DNA of 64,000 nt, from contig CANIHD010000002.1 in NCBI GenBank assembly GCA_947467345.1, positions 1-64,000 of the forward strand, read 5' to 3'. Below the pieces are notes generated by a model. That model had not been told where the DNA came from. It made no database searches and saw only the letters and a list, made by a program, of their open reading frames with translations. This DNA comes from Alphaproteobacteria bacterium (lineage in GTDB: Bacteria; Pseudomonadota; Alphaproteobacteria; Micropepsales; Micropepsaceae). The position numbers and the translations under genes are program-made. This document shows positions 9,535 to 18,853 of the stretch, piece by piece (positions within the stretch are counted from its first letter, which is position 1; every line of letters starts with the position of its first letter).

Positions 9535-9798
9535 TCAGCCGCGTCCCAGCACGGCGCGGATTTCAGCGATGGCGCCATCCAGGCGCGTTTCCACGGCTTC
9601 ACTTACGCCAGCCAAGGTCGAAGATTCCTCTTCCAGAATCGTCAGCCTGGCAAGCAAATGATCGCGTTCCTGCCTGAGCTCGCTGAGCTCGACGCCAATC
9701 TCCGCCGGGACCGTGTGTTCGCCGCGCTCCTCGAGCTTGGCTTCAAGCAGGTCGAGCGCTGCGGAGAAACGGGCTAAAGCCGCGTCTAACCTTGCCAT
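9535..9798 (-). CDS. DUF4164 coiled-coil protein
   Basis: An 87-residue, almost entirely helical acidic protein. Heptad-like leucines run through LDAALARFSAALDLLEAKLEER and VELSELRQERDHLLARLTILEEES. It matches the small DUF4164 family found next to zapA in Alphaproteobacteria. No enzymatic motif is visible. Its location 34 bases upstream of zapA suggests a role linked to the division ring, but that is inference. Confidence 0.8.
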   Translation of the reverse strand: MARLDAALARFSAALDLLEAKLEERGEHTVPAEIGVELSELRQERDHLLARLTILEEESSTLAGVSEAVETRLDGAIAEIRAVLGRG

Positions 9799-9888
9799 TG
9801 CTCTCTCCTTTAAGCGGACACCTTAGGCGGGGATCGAACAGAGTCAACGGAAGGACTTGTTTTCCCCGTTGGAGTCGGGTCCCAGACC

Positions 9889-9917
9889 TTGACGGGGTGG
9901 TACCCCCTTTGTACGCA
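9889..9917 (+). promoter_or_regulatory. Putative sigma-70 type promoter for the tkt operon
   Basis: TTGACG at 9889-9894 and TACGCA at 9912-9917 are separated by 17 bases in the divergent gap before tkt. The predicted start would give a short leader of about 20 bases containing AGGG before the tkt ATG at 9943. The -10 is a poor match, so this is only a candidate. Confidence 0.35.
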
Positions 9918-9942
9918 CACGCTGCTCCATAGGGCTCTTTAT

Positions 9943-11997
9943 ATGACGAGTGCATCCACCTCTCCGGTGGCGACCGCCGCTCCGGCACACTCTCCTTCCG
10001 TGCTTGGCCTTACCGAAACCACGGCTGGCCAAAGGCTCATGGCGAACGCCATACGCGTGCTGGCCATGGATGCCGTCGAAGCCGCGAAAAGCGGGCATCC
10101 CGGCATGCCGATGGGCATGGCCGATGTCGCCACCGTGCTGTTCACCAAATTTCTGAAGTTCGATCCGTCGGCGCCCCATTGGGCCGACCGCGACCGCTTC
10201 ATTCTGTCGGCCGGTCACGGCTCGATGCTGCTCTATTCTTTGCTTCATCTCACCGGCTACGAGGGGATGACGCTTGGCGACATTCGCAATTTCCGCCAGC
10301 TCGGCAGCCCGGCAGCCGGCCATCCCGAATATGGCCATGCGCCAGGCATCGAAACCACAACCGGCCCGCTCGGTCAGGGCATCGGCAATGCGGTCGGTTT
10401 TGCTCTTGCGGAACGCCTGCTGAATGCGCGGTTCGGCGACGCGCTGGTGGATCATCGCACCTATGTCATCGCCGGCGACGGCGATCTGATGGAAGGCATC
10501 AGCCAGGAAGCTTGCAGCCTGGCCGGTCATCTCAGGCTCAATCGCCTCATCGTGCTTTTTGATGACAACGGTATTTCCATCGACGGTGCCGTGAGCCTGT
10601 CGGATTCCACCGATCAGTTGAAGCGCTTCGAATCCATGGGCTGGCGCACCCTCCGCGTCGACGGTCACGATTCCGCCGCGGTCGAACGCGCATTGGCGAG
10701 CGCACAAAGCTCCGACCGTCCGGTGTTGATCGCGTGCAAAACCGTGATCGGTTTTGGCGCGCCGAAGCGGGCGGGCACATCGAAATGTCACGGCGAACCT
10801 TTGGGCGCCGAGGAAATTGCCGGCGCGCGCCTTGGGCTGGAATGGCCGCATGTGCCGTTCGAAATTCCCGAAGAGATTAGCGCAGCATGGCGTGAGGCCG
10901 GCGCGCAGGGCGCGGACGTCCGCAAATCTTGGGAAACGCGTCTGCGCCAGAGCGAGGCGAAACAATCTTTTGAAGCAGCGATGTCGGGTGAAATTCCGAC
11001 AGCGCTGAACGACGCCATGACCGCGTTCAAGGCGAAGCTCGCGAACGACAAGCCGAGCGTTGCGACACGCAAAGCCTCGGAAATGGCGTTGGATGTCATC
11101 AATTCCATTGTGTCCACGACGGTTGGCGGTTCCGCCGATCTGACCGGCTCCAATCTCACGCGCACCAAAGACACCGCGATCGTCGGGCCCAGCAAATACG
11201 ACGGCCGCTTCATCCATTACGGCATTCGCGAGCACGGCATGGCGGCCGCCATGAACGGCATGGCGCTACATGGCGGGCTCATTCCCTATTCGGGAACCTT
11301 TTTGGTGTTCTCCGATTATGCGCGCCCGTCTATCCGCCTAGCAGCTCTTATGGGCCAGCGCGTTATCCATGTGATGACGCACGATTCCATCGGCCTCGGC
11401 GAAGATGGTCCGACGCATCAGCCGGTGGAGCATTTGGCAAGCCTGCGCGCGATTCCCAATCTCCTGGTCATGCGGCCGGCCGATGCCATCGAGACGGCGG
11501 AATGCTGGGAAATCGCTCTTAAGGAGGCGGCACGCCCGTCGCTCCTGGCGCTGTCGCGCCAAAATCTTCCTACGCTCCGCCATGACGGCGACGAAAATCT
11601 TTGCGCCCGTGGCGCCTATGTCCTGCGCGAGGCGGACGGAGATTTACGCGTGGTTCTTATGGCCACCGGTTCAGAAGTCGAAATCGCCGTCAAGGCGCGC
11701 GACATTTTGCAAGCGCGAGGGATCGGCACCCGCGTGGTATCGATGCCCTGTTGGGAATTGTTCGACGAGCAGCCGAGTTCTTATCGTGCCGCCATCCTCC
11801 CGCCCGGCGTTGTGCGCGTGGCGGTCGAAGCGGCCGGCCCCATGGGTTGGGACCGCTTCATTGGCGAAAATGGCGGCTTTGTCGGCATGAATGGTTTCGG
11901 CGCCAGCGCGCCCGCTAAGGATTTGTACAGGCATTTTGGCATAACCGAGGAGGCCGTCGCGGAGGCGGCAGTGTCGCGGATTTCGAAGAAGGGATGA
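9943..11997 (+). CDS. tkt: Transketolase
   Basis: Thiamine-diphosphate enzyme of 684 residues moving two-carbon units in the pentose phosphate or Calvin pathways. Visible motifs: [12 protein letters not shown] near the N-terminus, the [13 protein letters not shown] cofactor-binding GDG motif, [11 protein letters not shown], and in the second half [19 protein letters not shown] and [18 protein letters not shown]. The ATG at 9943 (MTSASTSP) has AGGG upstream; the 18 codons back to 9889 lie over the likely promoter. First gene of a tkt-gap-pgk-fba run. Confidence 0.97.
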   Translation: MTSASTSPVATAAPAHSPSVLGLTETTAGQRLMANAIRVLAMDAVEAAKSGHPGMPMGMADVATVLFTKFLKFDPSAPHWADRDRFILSAGHGSMLLYSLLHLTGYEGMTLGDIRNFRQLGSPAAGHPEYGHAPGIETTTGPLGQGIGNAVGFALAERLLNARFGDALVDHRTYVIAGDGDLMEGISQEACSLAGHLRLNRLIVLFDDNGISIDGAVSLSDSTDQLKRFESMGWRTLRVDGHDSAAVERALASAQSSDRPVLIACKTVIGFGAPKRAGTSKCHGEPLGAEEIAGARLGLEWPHVPFEIPEEISAAWREAGAQGADVRKSWETRLRQSEAKQSFEAAMSGEIPTALNDAMTAFKAKLANDKPSVATRKASEMALDVINSIVSTTVGGSADLTGSNLTRTKDTAIVGPSKYDGRFIHYGIREHGMAAAMNGMALHGGLIPYSGTFLVFSDYARPSIRLAALMGQRVIHVMTHDSIGLGEDGPTHQPVEHLASLRAIPNLLVMRPADAIETAECWEIALKEAARPSLLALSRQNLPTLRHDGDENLCARGAYVLREADGDLRVVLMATGSEVEIAVKARDILQARGIGTRVVSMPCWELFDEQPSSYRAAILPPGVVRVAVEAAGPMGWDRFIGENGGFVGMNGFGASAPAKDLYRHFGITEEAVAEAAVSRISKKG

Positions 11998-12002
11998 GTG
12001 GT

Positions 12003-13010
12003 ATGGCCTTGCGTGTTGCGATCAATGGGTTTGGCCGTATCGGCCGCTTGGTGTTGCGTTCGATCGTAGAATCCGGCCGTAAGGACATTGTCGTCGTCGG
12101 TATCAACGATCTCGGCCCCGTCGAAACCAACGCACATCTTTTGCGCTATGACTCGGTGCATGGACGCTTCCCGGCCGACGTGAAGGTCGATGGCGACAGC
12201 ATCGTGGTCGATGGCCATCGCATCAAGGTCACTGCGATCAAGAATCCCGCCGAATTGCCGCATAAGGAATTGAGCGTCGACATCGCGTTCGAATGCACGG
12301 GCATTTTCACATCGAAAGAAAAAGCGTCCGCGCATCTCACCGCCGGCGCCAAGCGCGTCCTCATCTCCGCGCCGGCCGACGGCGTCGAAATGACGGTGGT
12401 CTATGGCGTCAACCACAAGGCGCTGACCAAAGACCACATCATCGTCTCCAACGCCTCGTGCACGACGAATTGCCTCGCGCCGGTCGCGAAGATTTTGAAC
12501 GATGCGATCGGCATCGAAAAAGGCTTCATGACGACGATTCATTCCTACACGAATGATCAGCCGTCGCTCGACCAGATGCATAAGGACCTCTACCGCGCCC
12601 GCGCTGCCGCGCTGAACATGATTCCGACCTCGACCGGCGCCGCCAAGGCGGTGGGGCTGGTGATTCCGGAATTGAAGGGCAAGCTGGACGGCGTCTCCAT
12701 CCGCGTGCCGACACCGAATGTGTCATGCGTCGATCTCAAGATCGTTGCGAAGCGCCCCACGACGGTCGAAGAAGTGAACAATGTCATGATCAAGGCCGCC
12801 AATGGCGACATGAAGGGCATCCTTGTCATCGTCACCGAGCCGCTGGTGTCGAGCGATTTCAATCATAATCCAGCCTCGGCCTCCTTCGCGCTGGATCAGA
12901 CCAAGGTGATCGACGGCAATCTGGTCCGCGTCATGAGCTGGTACGACAATGAGTGGGGTTTCTCGAACCGCATGGTCGATACGGCTCTGACGATGGCGAA
13001 ATTCCTCTGA
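12003..13010 (+). CDS. gap: Type I glyceraldehyde-3-phosphate dehydrogenase
   Basis: NAD(P)-dependent glycolytic or gluconeogenic enzyme, 335 residues. The Rossmann start is [15 protein letters not shown]. The catalytic Cys is residue 153 in [23 protein letters not shown] and [13 protein letters not shown] are also present. Two ATGs are possible: 11994 overlaps the tkt stop, while 12003 has AAGGG at better spacing and gives a normal N-terminus, so I use 12003. Tightly packed between tkt and pgk. Confidence 0.96.
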   Translation: MALRVAINGFGRIGRLVLRSIVESGRKDIVVVGINDLGPVETNAHLLRYDSVHGRFPADVKVDGDSIVVDGHRIKVTAIKNPAELPHKELSVDIAFECTGIFTSKEKASAHLTAGAKRVLISAPADGVEMTVVYGVNHKALTKDHIIVSNASCTTNCLAPVAKILNDAIGIEKGFMTTIHSYTNDQPSLDQMHKDLYRARAAALNMIPTSTGAAKAVGLVIPELKGKLDGVSIRVPTPNVSCVDLKIVAKRPTTVEEVNNVMIKAANGDMKGILVIVTEPLVSSDFNHNPASASFALDQTKVIDGNLVRVMSWYDNEWGFSNRMVDTALTMAKFL

Positions 13011-13022
13011 CGCATTGCGCAG

Positions 13023-14228
13023 ATGGCTTACCGGACGCTTGACGATCTTGACGTAAAGGGAAAGCGCGTCCTCGTACGCGTCGATCTCAATGTCCCCATG
13101 AAAGACGGCAAGGTGTCCGATGCCACGCGCATCGAACGCCAGGCGCCGACCATTCGCGAGCTCGCCGATAAAGGCGCGCGTGTGGTGGTGCTGTCGCATT
13201 TCGACCGCCCGAAAGGGAAAGTCGTTCCTGAGATGTCGCTGAAGCCGGTGGCCGAGCCGCTGGCTAAGGCGATCGGGCGCAACGTCGTTTTCGTCGACGA
13301 TTGCATCGGCAAGAAAGTGCAAGACGCTGTCGCTGCATTGAAAAACGGCGAAGTCGCGCTTCTCGAGAATACGCGTTTTCATGCCGGCGAAGAGAAGAAC
13401 GATCCAGCCTTCGCGCGTGAGATTGCTGCGCTCGGCGATATTTTCGTCAACGATGCGTTCTCCGCCGCGCACCGTGCCCACGCCACCACGGAAGGTGTTG
13501 CACATCTGTTGCCGTCCGCTGCGGGACGTTCGATGCAAGCGGAATTGGAACATTTGACGCAGGCGCTGGAAAAGCCGACGCGCCCCTTGATGGCGGTTGT
13601 CGGTGGTGCAAAGATTTCAACGAAGATCGCACTTCTGGAAAATCTTATTTCCAGAGTCGATGTACTTGTGATTGGCGGCGCCATGGCCAACACGTTTCTT
13701 GCGGCCGAGGGTCATCTGGTCGGCAAATCTCTGGTCGAAGCCGATCAGTTCGAAACCGCGCGCAGAATCGTCAAAGCAGCGTCAGGCTCCGGTGCGGCTA
13801 TTCTCTTGCCGGTCGATGTCGTGCTCGCCAAGGAATTCAAGGCGGGCGCGGCCAGCCGTGTTGCCGACATCGACGGCGTAAAGCCGGATGAAATGATCCT
13901 GGATGTCGGCCCGAAATCGGTGGCCGCCTTTGTCGCCCGCCTTCAACATGTCGCGACAGTGGTGTGGAACGGACCGTTCGGCGCGTTCGAGCATTCACCA
14001 TTCGACGCGGGAACGGTTGCCGCGGCCCGCGCTGTGGCTGATCGTACGCGGGCCGGCAAGGTTTTGTCGGTTGCGGGAGGTGGCGATACGGTCGCGGCCT
14101 TGGCGCATGCGCAAGCGATCGACGACTTTACCTATGTCTCGACCGCCGGCGGGGCATTTCTGGAATGGTTGGAGGGGCAAGAGCTGCCAGGTGTGGCCGC
14201 CCTTCGTATGGATGAGACGAGGAGCTAG
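13023..14228 (+). CDS. pgk: Phosphoglycerate kinase
   Basis: Full-length 401-residue enzyme converting 1,3-bisphosphoglycerate and ADP to 3-phosphoglycerate and ATP. Signatures: [15 protein letters not shown] near the N-terminus, [23 protein letters not shown], the interdomain [17 protein letters not shown], and the nucleotide-binding [14 protein letters not shown] and [12 protein letters not shown]. It starts 13 bases after gap and ends 3 bases before fba, so one transcript is likely. Confidence 0.97.
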   Translation: MAYRTLDDLDVKGKRVLVRVDLNVPMKDGKVSDATRIERQAPTIRELADKGARVVVLSHFDRPKGKVVPEMSLKPVAEPLAKAIGRNVVFVDDCIGKKVQDAVAALKNGEVALLENTRFHAGEEKNDPAFAREIAALGDIFVNDAFSAAHRAHATTEGVAHLLPSAAGRSMQAELEHLTQALEKPTRPLMAVVGGAKISTKIALLENLISRVDVLVIGGAMANTFLAAEGHLVGKSLVEADQFETARRIVKAASGSGAAILLPVDVVLAKEFKAGAASRVADIDGVKPDEMILDVGPKSVAAFVARLQHVATVVWNGPFGAFEHSPFDAGTVAAARAVADRTRAGKVLSVAGGGDTVAALAHAQAIDDFTYVSTAGGAFLEWLEGQELPGVAALRMDETRS

Positions 14229-14231
14229 ACG

Positions 14232-15263
14232 ATGTACGCCGATGAACTGAAGAAGACCGCAAAAGCGATGGTTGCACCGGGCAAAGGCCTTCTTGCCGCT
14301 GATGAAAGCTCGGGCACGATCAAGAAGCGGTTTGACGCAATCGGCGTTGAATCCACTGAAGATTTGCGCCGCGACTATCGCGAGATGCTCTTCCGCAGCG
14401 CCGATGCGATGACCAAGAATATCTCCGGCGTCATTCTTTATGACGAAACGCTCCGCCAAAAAGCCAAAGACGGCACGCCGCTGTCGAAGCTCATCGCCGC
14501 TGCTGGCTCCATCCCAGGCATCAAGGTCGACAAAGGCGTTGTTCCGCTGCCTGGCTGCCCTGGTGAAGTGATCACAGAAGGCCTCGACGGCTTGGGCGAA
14601 CGCATGAAGGAATACCGCGCCCTTGGCGCACGCTTCGCCAAATGGCGCGCGGTCATCGATATCGCCGCCCACATTCCGACCTTCGCGGGTATCTACACCA
14701 ATACGCATGCACTGGCGCGCTATGCGGCCATTTGCCAGCAAGAAGGCATTGTGCCGATCGTCGAGCCGGAAGTCCTAATGGATGGCGCGCATGACATCGA
14801 CACCTGCGAAGAGGTCGCGACCCGCGTTCTGAAGCAGCAATTCCAGGATCTCTATCTGCAGGGCGTGATGCTGGAAGGCATCGTGCTGAAGCCGAGCATG
14901 GTCATTGCGGGTAAGAAAAGCGCGAAGCAGGCGTCAGTTCAGGAGGTCGCCGCCGCCACGCTGCGCGTGCTCAAGAATTGCGTGCCGCCGTCAGTTGCCG
15001 GCATCGCCTTCCTCTCCGGCGGGCAGTCCGACGCAGACGCCACGGCGCATCTCGATGCGATGAACCGCATGGGTCCGCTGCCCTGGCCGGTGACCTATTC
15101 TTACGGCCGCGCTCTTCAGCACGAGCCGCAAAAAGTGTGGGCCGGTAAGGCCGAAAATGTGACTGCCGCTCAGGCCGCCTTTTCACGTCGCGCGCATCTG
15201 AATGGGCTAGCCAGTCTCGGCAAATGGAGTCCGGAGTTGGAGAAGGCCGGCAAAGCGGCGTAA
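14232..15263 (+). CDS. Class I fructose-bisphosphate aldolase
   Basis: Schiff-base (metal-independent) aldolase, 343 residues, of the animal/plant-like class I family. AADESSGTIKKRFDAIG near the start and LEGIVLKPSMVIAGKK, whose Lys220 is the Schiff-base lysine, identify the family. FLSGGQSDADATAHLDAMN and PWPVTYSYGRALQ complete it. There is no metal-binding pattern of class II Fba. The 3-base gap after pgk supports cotranscription. Confidence 0.96.
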   Translation: MYADELKKTAKAMVAPGKGLLAADESSGTIKKRFDAIGVESTEDLRRDYREMLFRSADAMTKNISGVILYDETLRQKAKDGTPLSKLIAAAGSIPGIKVDKGVVPLPGCPGEVITEGLDGLGERMKEYRALGARFAKWRAVIDIAAHIPTFAGIYTNTHALARYAAICQQEGIVPIVEPEVLMDGAHDIDTCEEVATRVLKQQFQDLYLQGVMLEGIVLKPSMVIAGKKSAKQASVQEVAAATLRVLKNCVPPSVAGIAFLSGGQSDADATAHLDAMNRMGPLPWPVTYSYGRALQHEPQKVWAGKAENVTAAQAAFSRRAHLNGLASLGKWSPELEKAGKAA

Positions 15264-15297
15264 GGCTTGGCTCTTTCACCAGAGCGCGCCAATTCCT

Positions 15298-15921
15298 ATG
15301 CCGAAGCACCATTGCCGTCTTTATCTCATCACGCCCGAGCGCATCGACCCGAAACCCTTCGCGGAGAGTCTGCGCGGGGCACTTGGGGCGGGCGACGTCG
15401 CCACCGTTCAATTGCGGCTCAAGAACGTCTCCGATGACGAAATCCTGCGCGCCGGCGACATGCTGCTGCCAATCGCGCAGCGCGCGGGCGTGGCGTTTCT
15501 GATCAATGACCGTCCTGACCTGGCAGTAAAACTGGGCGCCGACGGCGCTCATATCGGTCAGGACGACATGTCCTACAGCGATGCGCGGGGCGTGCTAGGC
15601 AAAGACCGGATTATCGGCGTCACGGCTCACGATTCTCGCCACCTCGCCATCGAGGCGGCCGAAGCCGGGGCGGATTACATCGCGTTCGGTGCATTTTACG
15701 CGACCACCACCAAAGAGCCGAAATCGCGCGCCGACGTGGCGCTTCTCTCCTGGTGGGCGAACATGATGGTGGTTCCGGTGGTCGCCATCGGCGGCATCAC
15801 GGTCGAAAATGCGCGCCCCCTGGTTGAAGCCGGCGCCGATTTCCTGGCCGTTTCCGCCGGGGTTTGGGATTACCTCGAAGGTCCCGCCGCCGCGGTGAAG
15901 GCTTTCAACGCCCTCTTTTGA
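15298..15921 (+). CDS. thiE: Thiamine phosphate synthase
   Basis: TIM-barrel enzyme of 207 residues joining the thiazole and pyrimidine moieties of thiamine. Visible are LYLITPERID, VQLRLKN, FLINDRPDLAVKLGADGAHIGQDD with the pyrophosphate contacts, GVTAHDSRH and PVVAIGGITVENARPLVEAGADFLAVSAGVW. The motif VTAHD replaces the commoner VSxH. It lies between fba and efp on the same strand. A thiE next to transketolase, a ThDP enzyme, is suggestive but other thi genes are absent. A ThiE-like paralogue of different role cannot be excluded. Confidence 0.85.
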   Translation: MPKHHCRLYLITPERIDPKPFAESLRGALGAGDVATVQLRLKNVSDDEILRAGDMLLPIAQRAGVAFLINDRPDLAVKLGADGAHIGQDDMSYSDARGVLGKDRIIGVTAHDSRHLAIEAAEAGADYIAFGAFYATTTKEPKSRADVALLSWWANMMVVPVVAIGGITVENARPLVEAGADFLAVSAGVWDYLEGPAAAVKAFNALF

Positions 15922-15977
15922 CTGCTAGAACCCGCCCGCTCTTTCCACCTTGAACCTATTTCGCCGGGAGCTCCCGC

Positions 15978-16547
15978 ATGGGCAAAGTCGCAGGTAATGA
16001 AGTCCGTCCCGGCATGGTGATCGAGCTGAACAATCAGCTCTGGTCGGTCGTGAAGACGCAGGCCGTAAAGCCGGGCAAGGGCGGCGCGTATAATCAAGTC
16101 GAACTTAAGAACATCATCAGTGGCGGAAAGCTCAATGAGCGTTTTCGCTCCGCCGAAACCGTGGACGAGGTGCAGCTCGAACGGCGCGATTTCCAGTTTC
16201 TCTACGCCAGCGGCGACATGCTGACTTTTATGGACATGGAGACCTACGACCAGATCGAAGTCGAAGCCGATTTCGTGGGCGAGGACCGCGTGCCGTTTTT
16301 GGCCGACGGCATGAAAGTTATTATGCAACTGCATGAAAGCCGCCCCATCGGCGTTTCCCTGCCACAGCACGTTGTGCTGACCATTGCGGAAGCCGATCCG
16401 GTCACGCGCGGGCAGACGGCGACGTCATCTTACAAAACCGCCATCCTCGAAAACGGCATTCGCACCCAGGTGCCGCCGTTCATCGAAGCGGGCACCAAAG
16501 TCATCGTCTCCACCGACGATGGCTCTTACGTGAAGCGCGCGGAATAG
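15978..16547 (+). CDS. efp: Translation elongation factor P
   Basis: Rescues ribosomes stalled at polyproline. The 189-residue, full-length protein has three domains: KOW-like N-terminal, central OB ([22 protein letters not shown]) and C-terminal OB (GASYKTA-type segment followed by [17 protein letters not shown]). Lys34 in KPGKGGAY is the position modified by beta-lysine in the EpmA pathway; epmA/epmB are not in the window. Proline-rich TolA and TonB proteins encoded nearby are plausible clients, by inference. Confidence 0.97.
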   Translation: MGKVAGNEVRPGMVIELNNQLWSVVKTQAVKPGKGGAYNQVELKNIISGGKLNERFRSAETVDEVQLERRDFQFLYASGDMLTFMDMETYDQIEVEADFVGEDRVPFLADGMKVIMQLHESRPIGVSLPQHVVLTIAEADPVTRGQTATSSYKTAILENGIRTQVPPFIEAGTKVIVSTDDGSYVKRAE

Positions 16548-16586
16548 ACGCGGCTCTTCGGCACGGCGACAAGATCGGATTTGCAT

Positions 16587-17399
16587 ATGCCCTATTTATC
16601 GCCTGCGCTGAACGTGATGACGGCCGCCGCGCGCAAAGCCGGCCGTCCTTTGATCCGTGATTTCGGCGAGCTTGAGAATTTGCAGGTCTCGCGCAAAGGG
16701 CCGGCGGATTTCGTCACCAATGCCGACGAGCGCACCGAAAAAATTCTGGTCGAAGAATTGAAGAAGGCGCGGCCCGGCTACGGATTTCTGGCGGAGGAAG
16801 CCGGCGAGATCGAAGGGCCCGACAAGACGCACCGCTTCATCATCGATCCCATCGATGGCACCACCAATTTCATGCATGGCATTCCGCAGTTCTGCATCTC
16901 CATCGCACTGGAGCGCGAAGGGCAGGTTGTTTCGGCGGTGGTGTTCAATCCGGTGAGCGACGAAATGTTTGTCGCCGAGCGCGGTCATGGCGCCTTTCTC
17001 AACGACAAGCGCTTGCGCGTGGCGCAGCGTTCCAACCTGCCCGATACGCTGATCGCGTCGGGCGCGCCCTTTATGGGTCGCGACGGTCAGGATTTGTTCC
17101 TGGACGAACTGCGCATGGTGATCAATTCGACAGCCGGCATGCGCCGTCTGGGTTCGGCGGCGCTCGATTTGGCATGGGTGGCCGCGGGCCGCTTCGATGC
17201 TTTTTGGGAGCGTCATTTGCGGCCCTGGGATATCGCCGCAGGGCTGCTTCTGGTCAAGGAAGCGGGCGGCGTTGTGAGCGATCTGGACGGGCGCGAACGC
17301 ATGTTGGAGACCGGCGATGTCCTCGCCGCCAACGAGGCCTTGCACCGGCCGCTGATGGATCTCTTGCGTAAAGCAAAAGCTGGCCATTCCGCCGCTTAA
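16587..17399 (+). CDS. suhB: Inositol monophosphatase family protein (SuhB-like)
   Basis: Mg-dependent phosphatase of 270 residues. Metal-binding motifs: GPADFVTNADERTEK, FLAEEAG with the Glu, IIDPIDGTTNFMHGIPQFCISIAL and the C-terminal WDIAAGLLLVKEAGG. Members hydrolyse inositol phosphates or related sugar phosphates; E. coli SuhB also acts in rRNA antitermination. I use the ATG at 16587; a TTG two codons earlier is possible. It follows efp closely, as often seen in Alphaproteobacteria. Confidence 0.93.
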   Translation: MPYLSPALNVMTAAARKAGRPLIRDFGELENLQVSRKGPADFVTNADERTEKILVEELKKARPGYGFLAEEAGEIEGPDKTHRFIIDPIDGTTNFMHGIPQFCISIALEREGQVVSAVVFNPVSDEMFVAERGHGAFLNDKRLRVAQRSNLPDTLIASGAPFMGRDGQDLFLDELRMVINSTAGMRRLGSAALDLAWVAAGRFDAFWERHLRPWDIAAGLLLVKEAGGVVSDLDGRERMLETGDVLAANEALHRPLMDLLRKAKAGHSAA

Positions 17400-17518
17400 C
17401 TATCCCTTCCGCTTGGATTGGCGCATCGCGCGAATGTCATTAACGTGACAGGTGGCGGCGAACCGTTCTCGCGCGATGATGCGCATTCGTCTTCACAGTA
17501 AGACCTATTGGGGCGCAA

Positions 17519-18844
17519 TTGGCGAAGCGAGTGAAACCAGATCCGGCGCGCATCGAATCCATAACAAGAATGCTCCGCGACAAAAGCGGGCGCTTGGAAT
17601 TCGCCGCCGAGCTCGAAGCAATGCTCTTCCGCGATGCGCTCGACGCGCACTGGCCGGCGACGCTCGACAAGGAATGCGGCGGCTTCCTCACCGATCTCGA
17701 TCGTCGGTGGCGGCCGAACGGAGAGCATAAGAAATCATTGGAATTTCAGACGCGGTAGACATGGGCTTACGCCCGCGCGGCGGCGCTCTATCCGGGGCGG
17801 GGGTATGACGAGGCGGCGCGTCAAGGATTCACGTTTCTAACTGAAAAAATGTGGGACCCTGTGCATGGCGGGTTCTTCACCGTGACAGATCGCCGGGGCG
17901 CTCCGTTGGAACAGGGGCGCAAGCACCCCCACGGACATACCTATGTGCTGCAAGCTTTTGCCGAGTTGGCGCCAATGATTGGCGAAGATACGGCGAAGCA
18001 ATGGGCGCGGCGTAGCTTGGATTGGTTGGAGAATGTCGCGTGGGATCATCAGCACGGTGGTTATTGGGGCTATTACCACCGCGACAATAGCCGCGTGCGC
18101 CGTGAAGATATGCCGGAAGGGGCGGCGTTGGATTGGCTCGGCACGCCCATCGGCCTCAAGGATCTAAACGTTGTGGTCGATATGCTCGGCACGCTCACAA
18201 ATCTCGTCTCCAAGAACTGGGATGAGCGCGTGAAGCCGCGGTTCGATTGGCATGTGCAGCACCATTTCGACGCCATGACCGGCGCATTCGACTTGCTGCC
18301 ATATTACTACGGTGCAGACTGGAAGCCGGCTCCTGATGTGCCGCGTTCAGGACAATCGGTGCAACTCATTCGAATATTTCTGCAAGCGACATCCGGCACA
18401 GAACGTGCGGAGAGGGCTCTCGCCGCGAGCAAATCGCTGTATGATTCCTGCAAGCGTTTCTTCAAACACGAAGACGGCGGTATCTGCTTTTCGCGTTCGA
18501 TTTCCATTTGGGCGGTTCGTGGCGTCGATTTGCGCGTGCCCGAGCGCTCCTGGTGGGTTCAGTGCGAAGCGATCAGAAGCGGTTTAATTTTGTCGCTGTT
18601 GTCGCCGGACGACGAGAAACGGCGGCAGGATTTTGCGCGCCTTTGGAGCTTTGTCGAACGGCGCTTGATCGATCACGCTCATCACGGGTTTTACGAAAGC
18701 GCGGAAGATGGTGACAAAGCGCGGCGCTGGACCGGGCGCGTGAACAAAACCCACATGTGGAAAGATGTTTCGCACGAAGCCCAGCTTCTAATAGATGCGG
18801 TGGGTTGGTTGCGCAATGGTCCGGATTTCCAACTCACGCCTTAG
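17519..18844 (+). pseudogene. N-acylglucosamine 2-epimerase (AGE) family gene interrupted by an in-frame amber codon
   Basis: Two open stretches in the same frame, 17519-17758 and 17759-18844, are separated only by TAG at 17756-17758. Read through, the product is an (alpha/alpha)6-barrel AGE-family protein of about 440 residues: LDKECGGFLTDLD, KKSLEFQTR-stop-TWAYARAAALYPG, WDPVHGGFFTVTD, HPHGHTYVLQAFAEL, and the C-terminal RWTGRVNKTHMWKDVSHE. The family usually has Gln where the stop stands (QxRQxW), so a CAG to TAG change explains it. The first start is probably TTG at 17519. The substrate is unknown. An internal start at 17849 could still make a fragment lacking one barrel helix pair. Base composition resembles the neighbours. 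Confidence 0.8.
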
Positions 18845-18853
18845 AGGCGGAAA

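Noticed and set aside
14971-15552. Minus-strand frame opposite fba/thiE
   Set aside because: Shadow of two well-identified genes. Composition is Arg/Ala-rich with no motifs.
17756-17758. Amber codon as pyrrolysine/other recoding signal
   Set aside because: TAG is an ordinary stop in many genes of the window and no recoding stem-loop or pyl gene is seen. A plain nonsense change is simpler.
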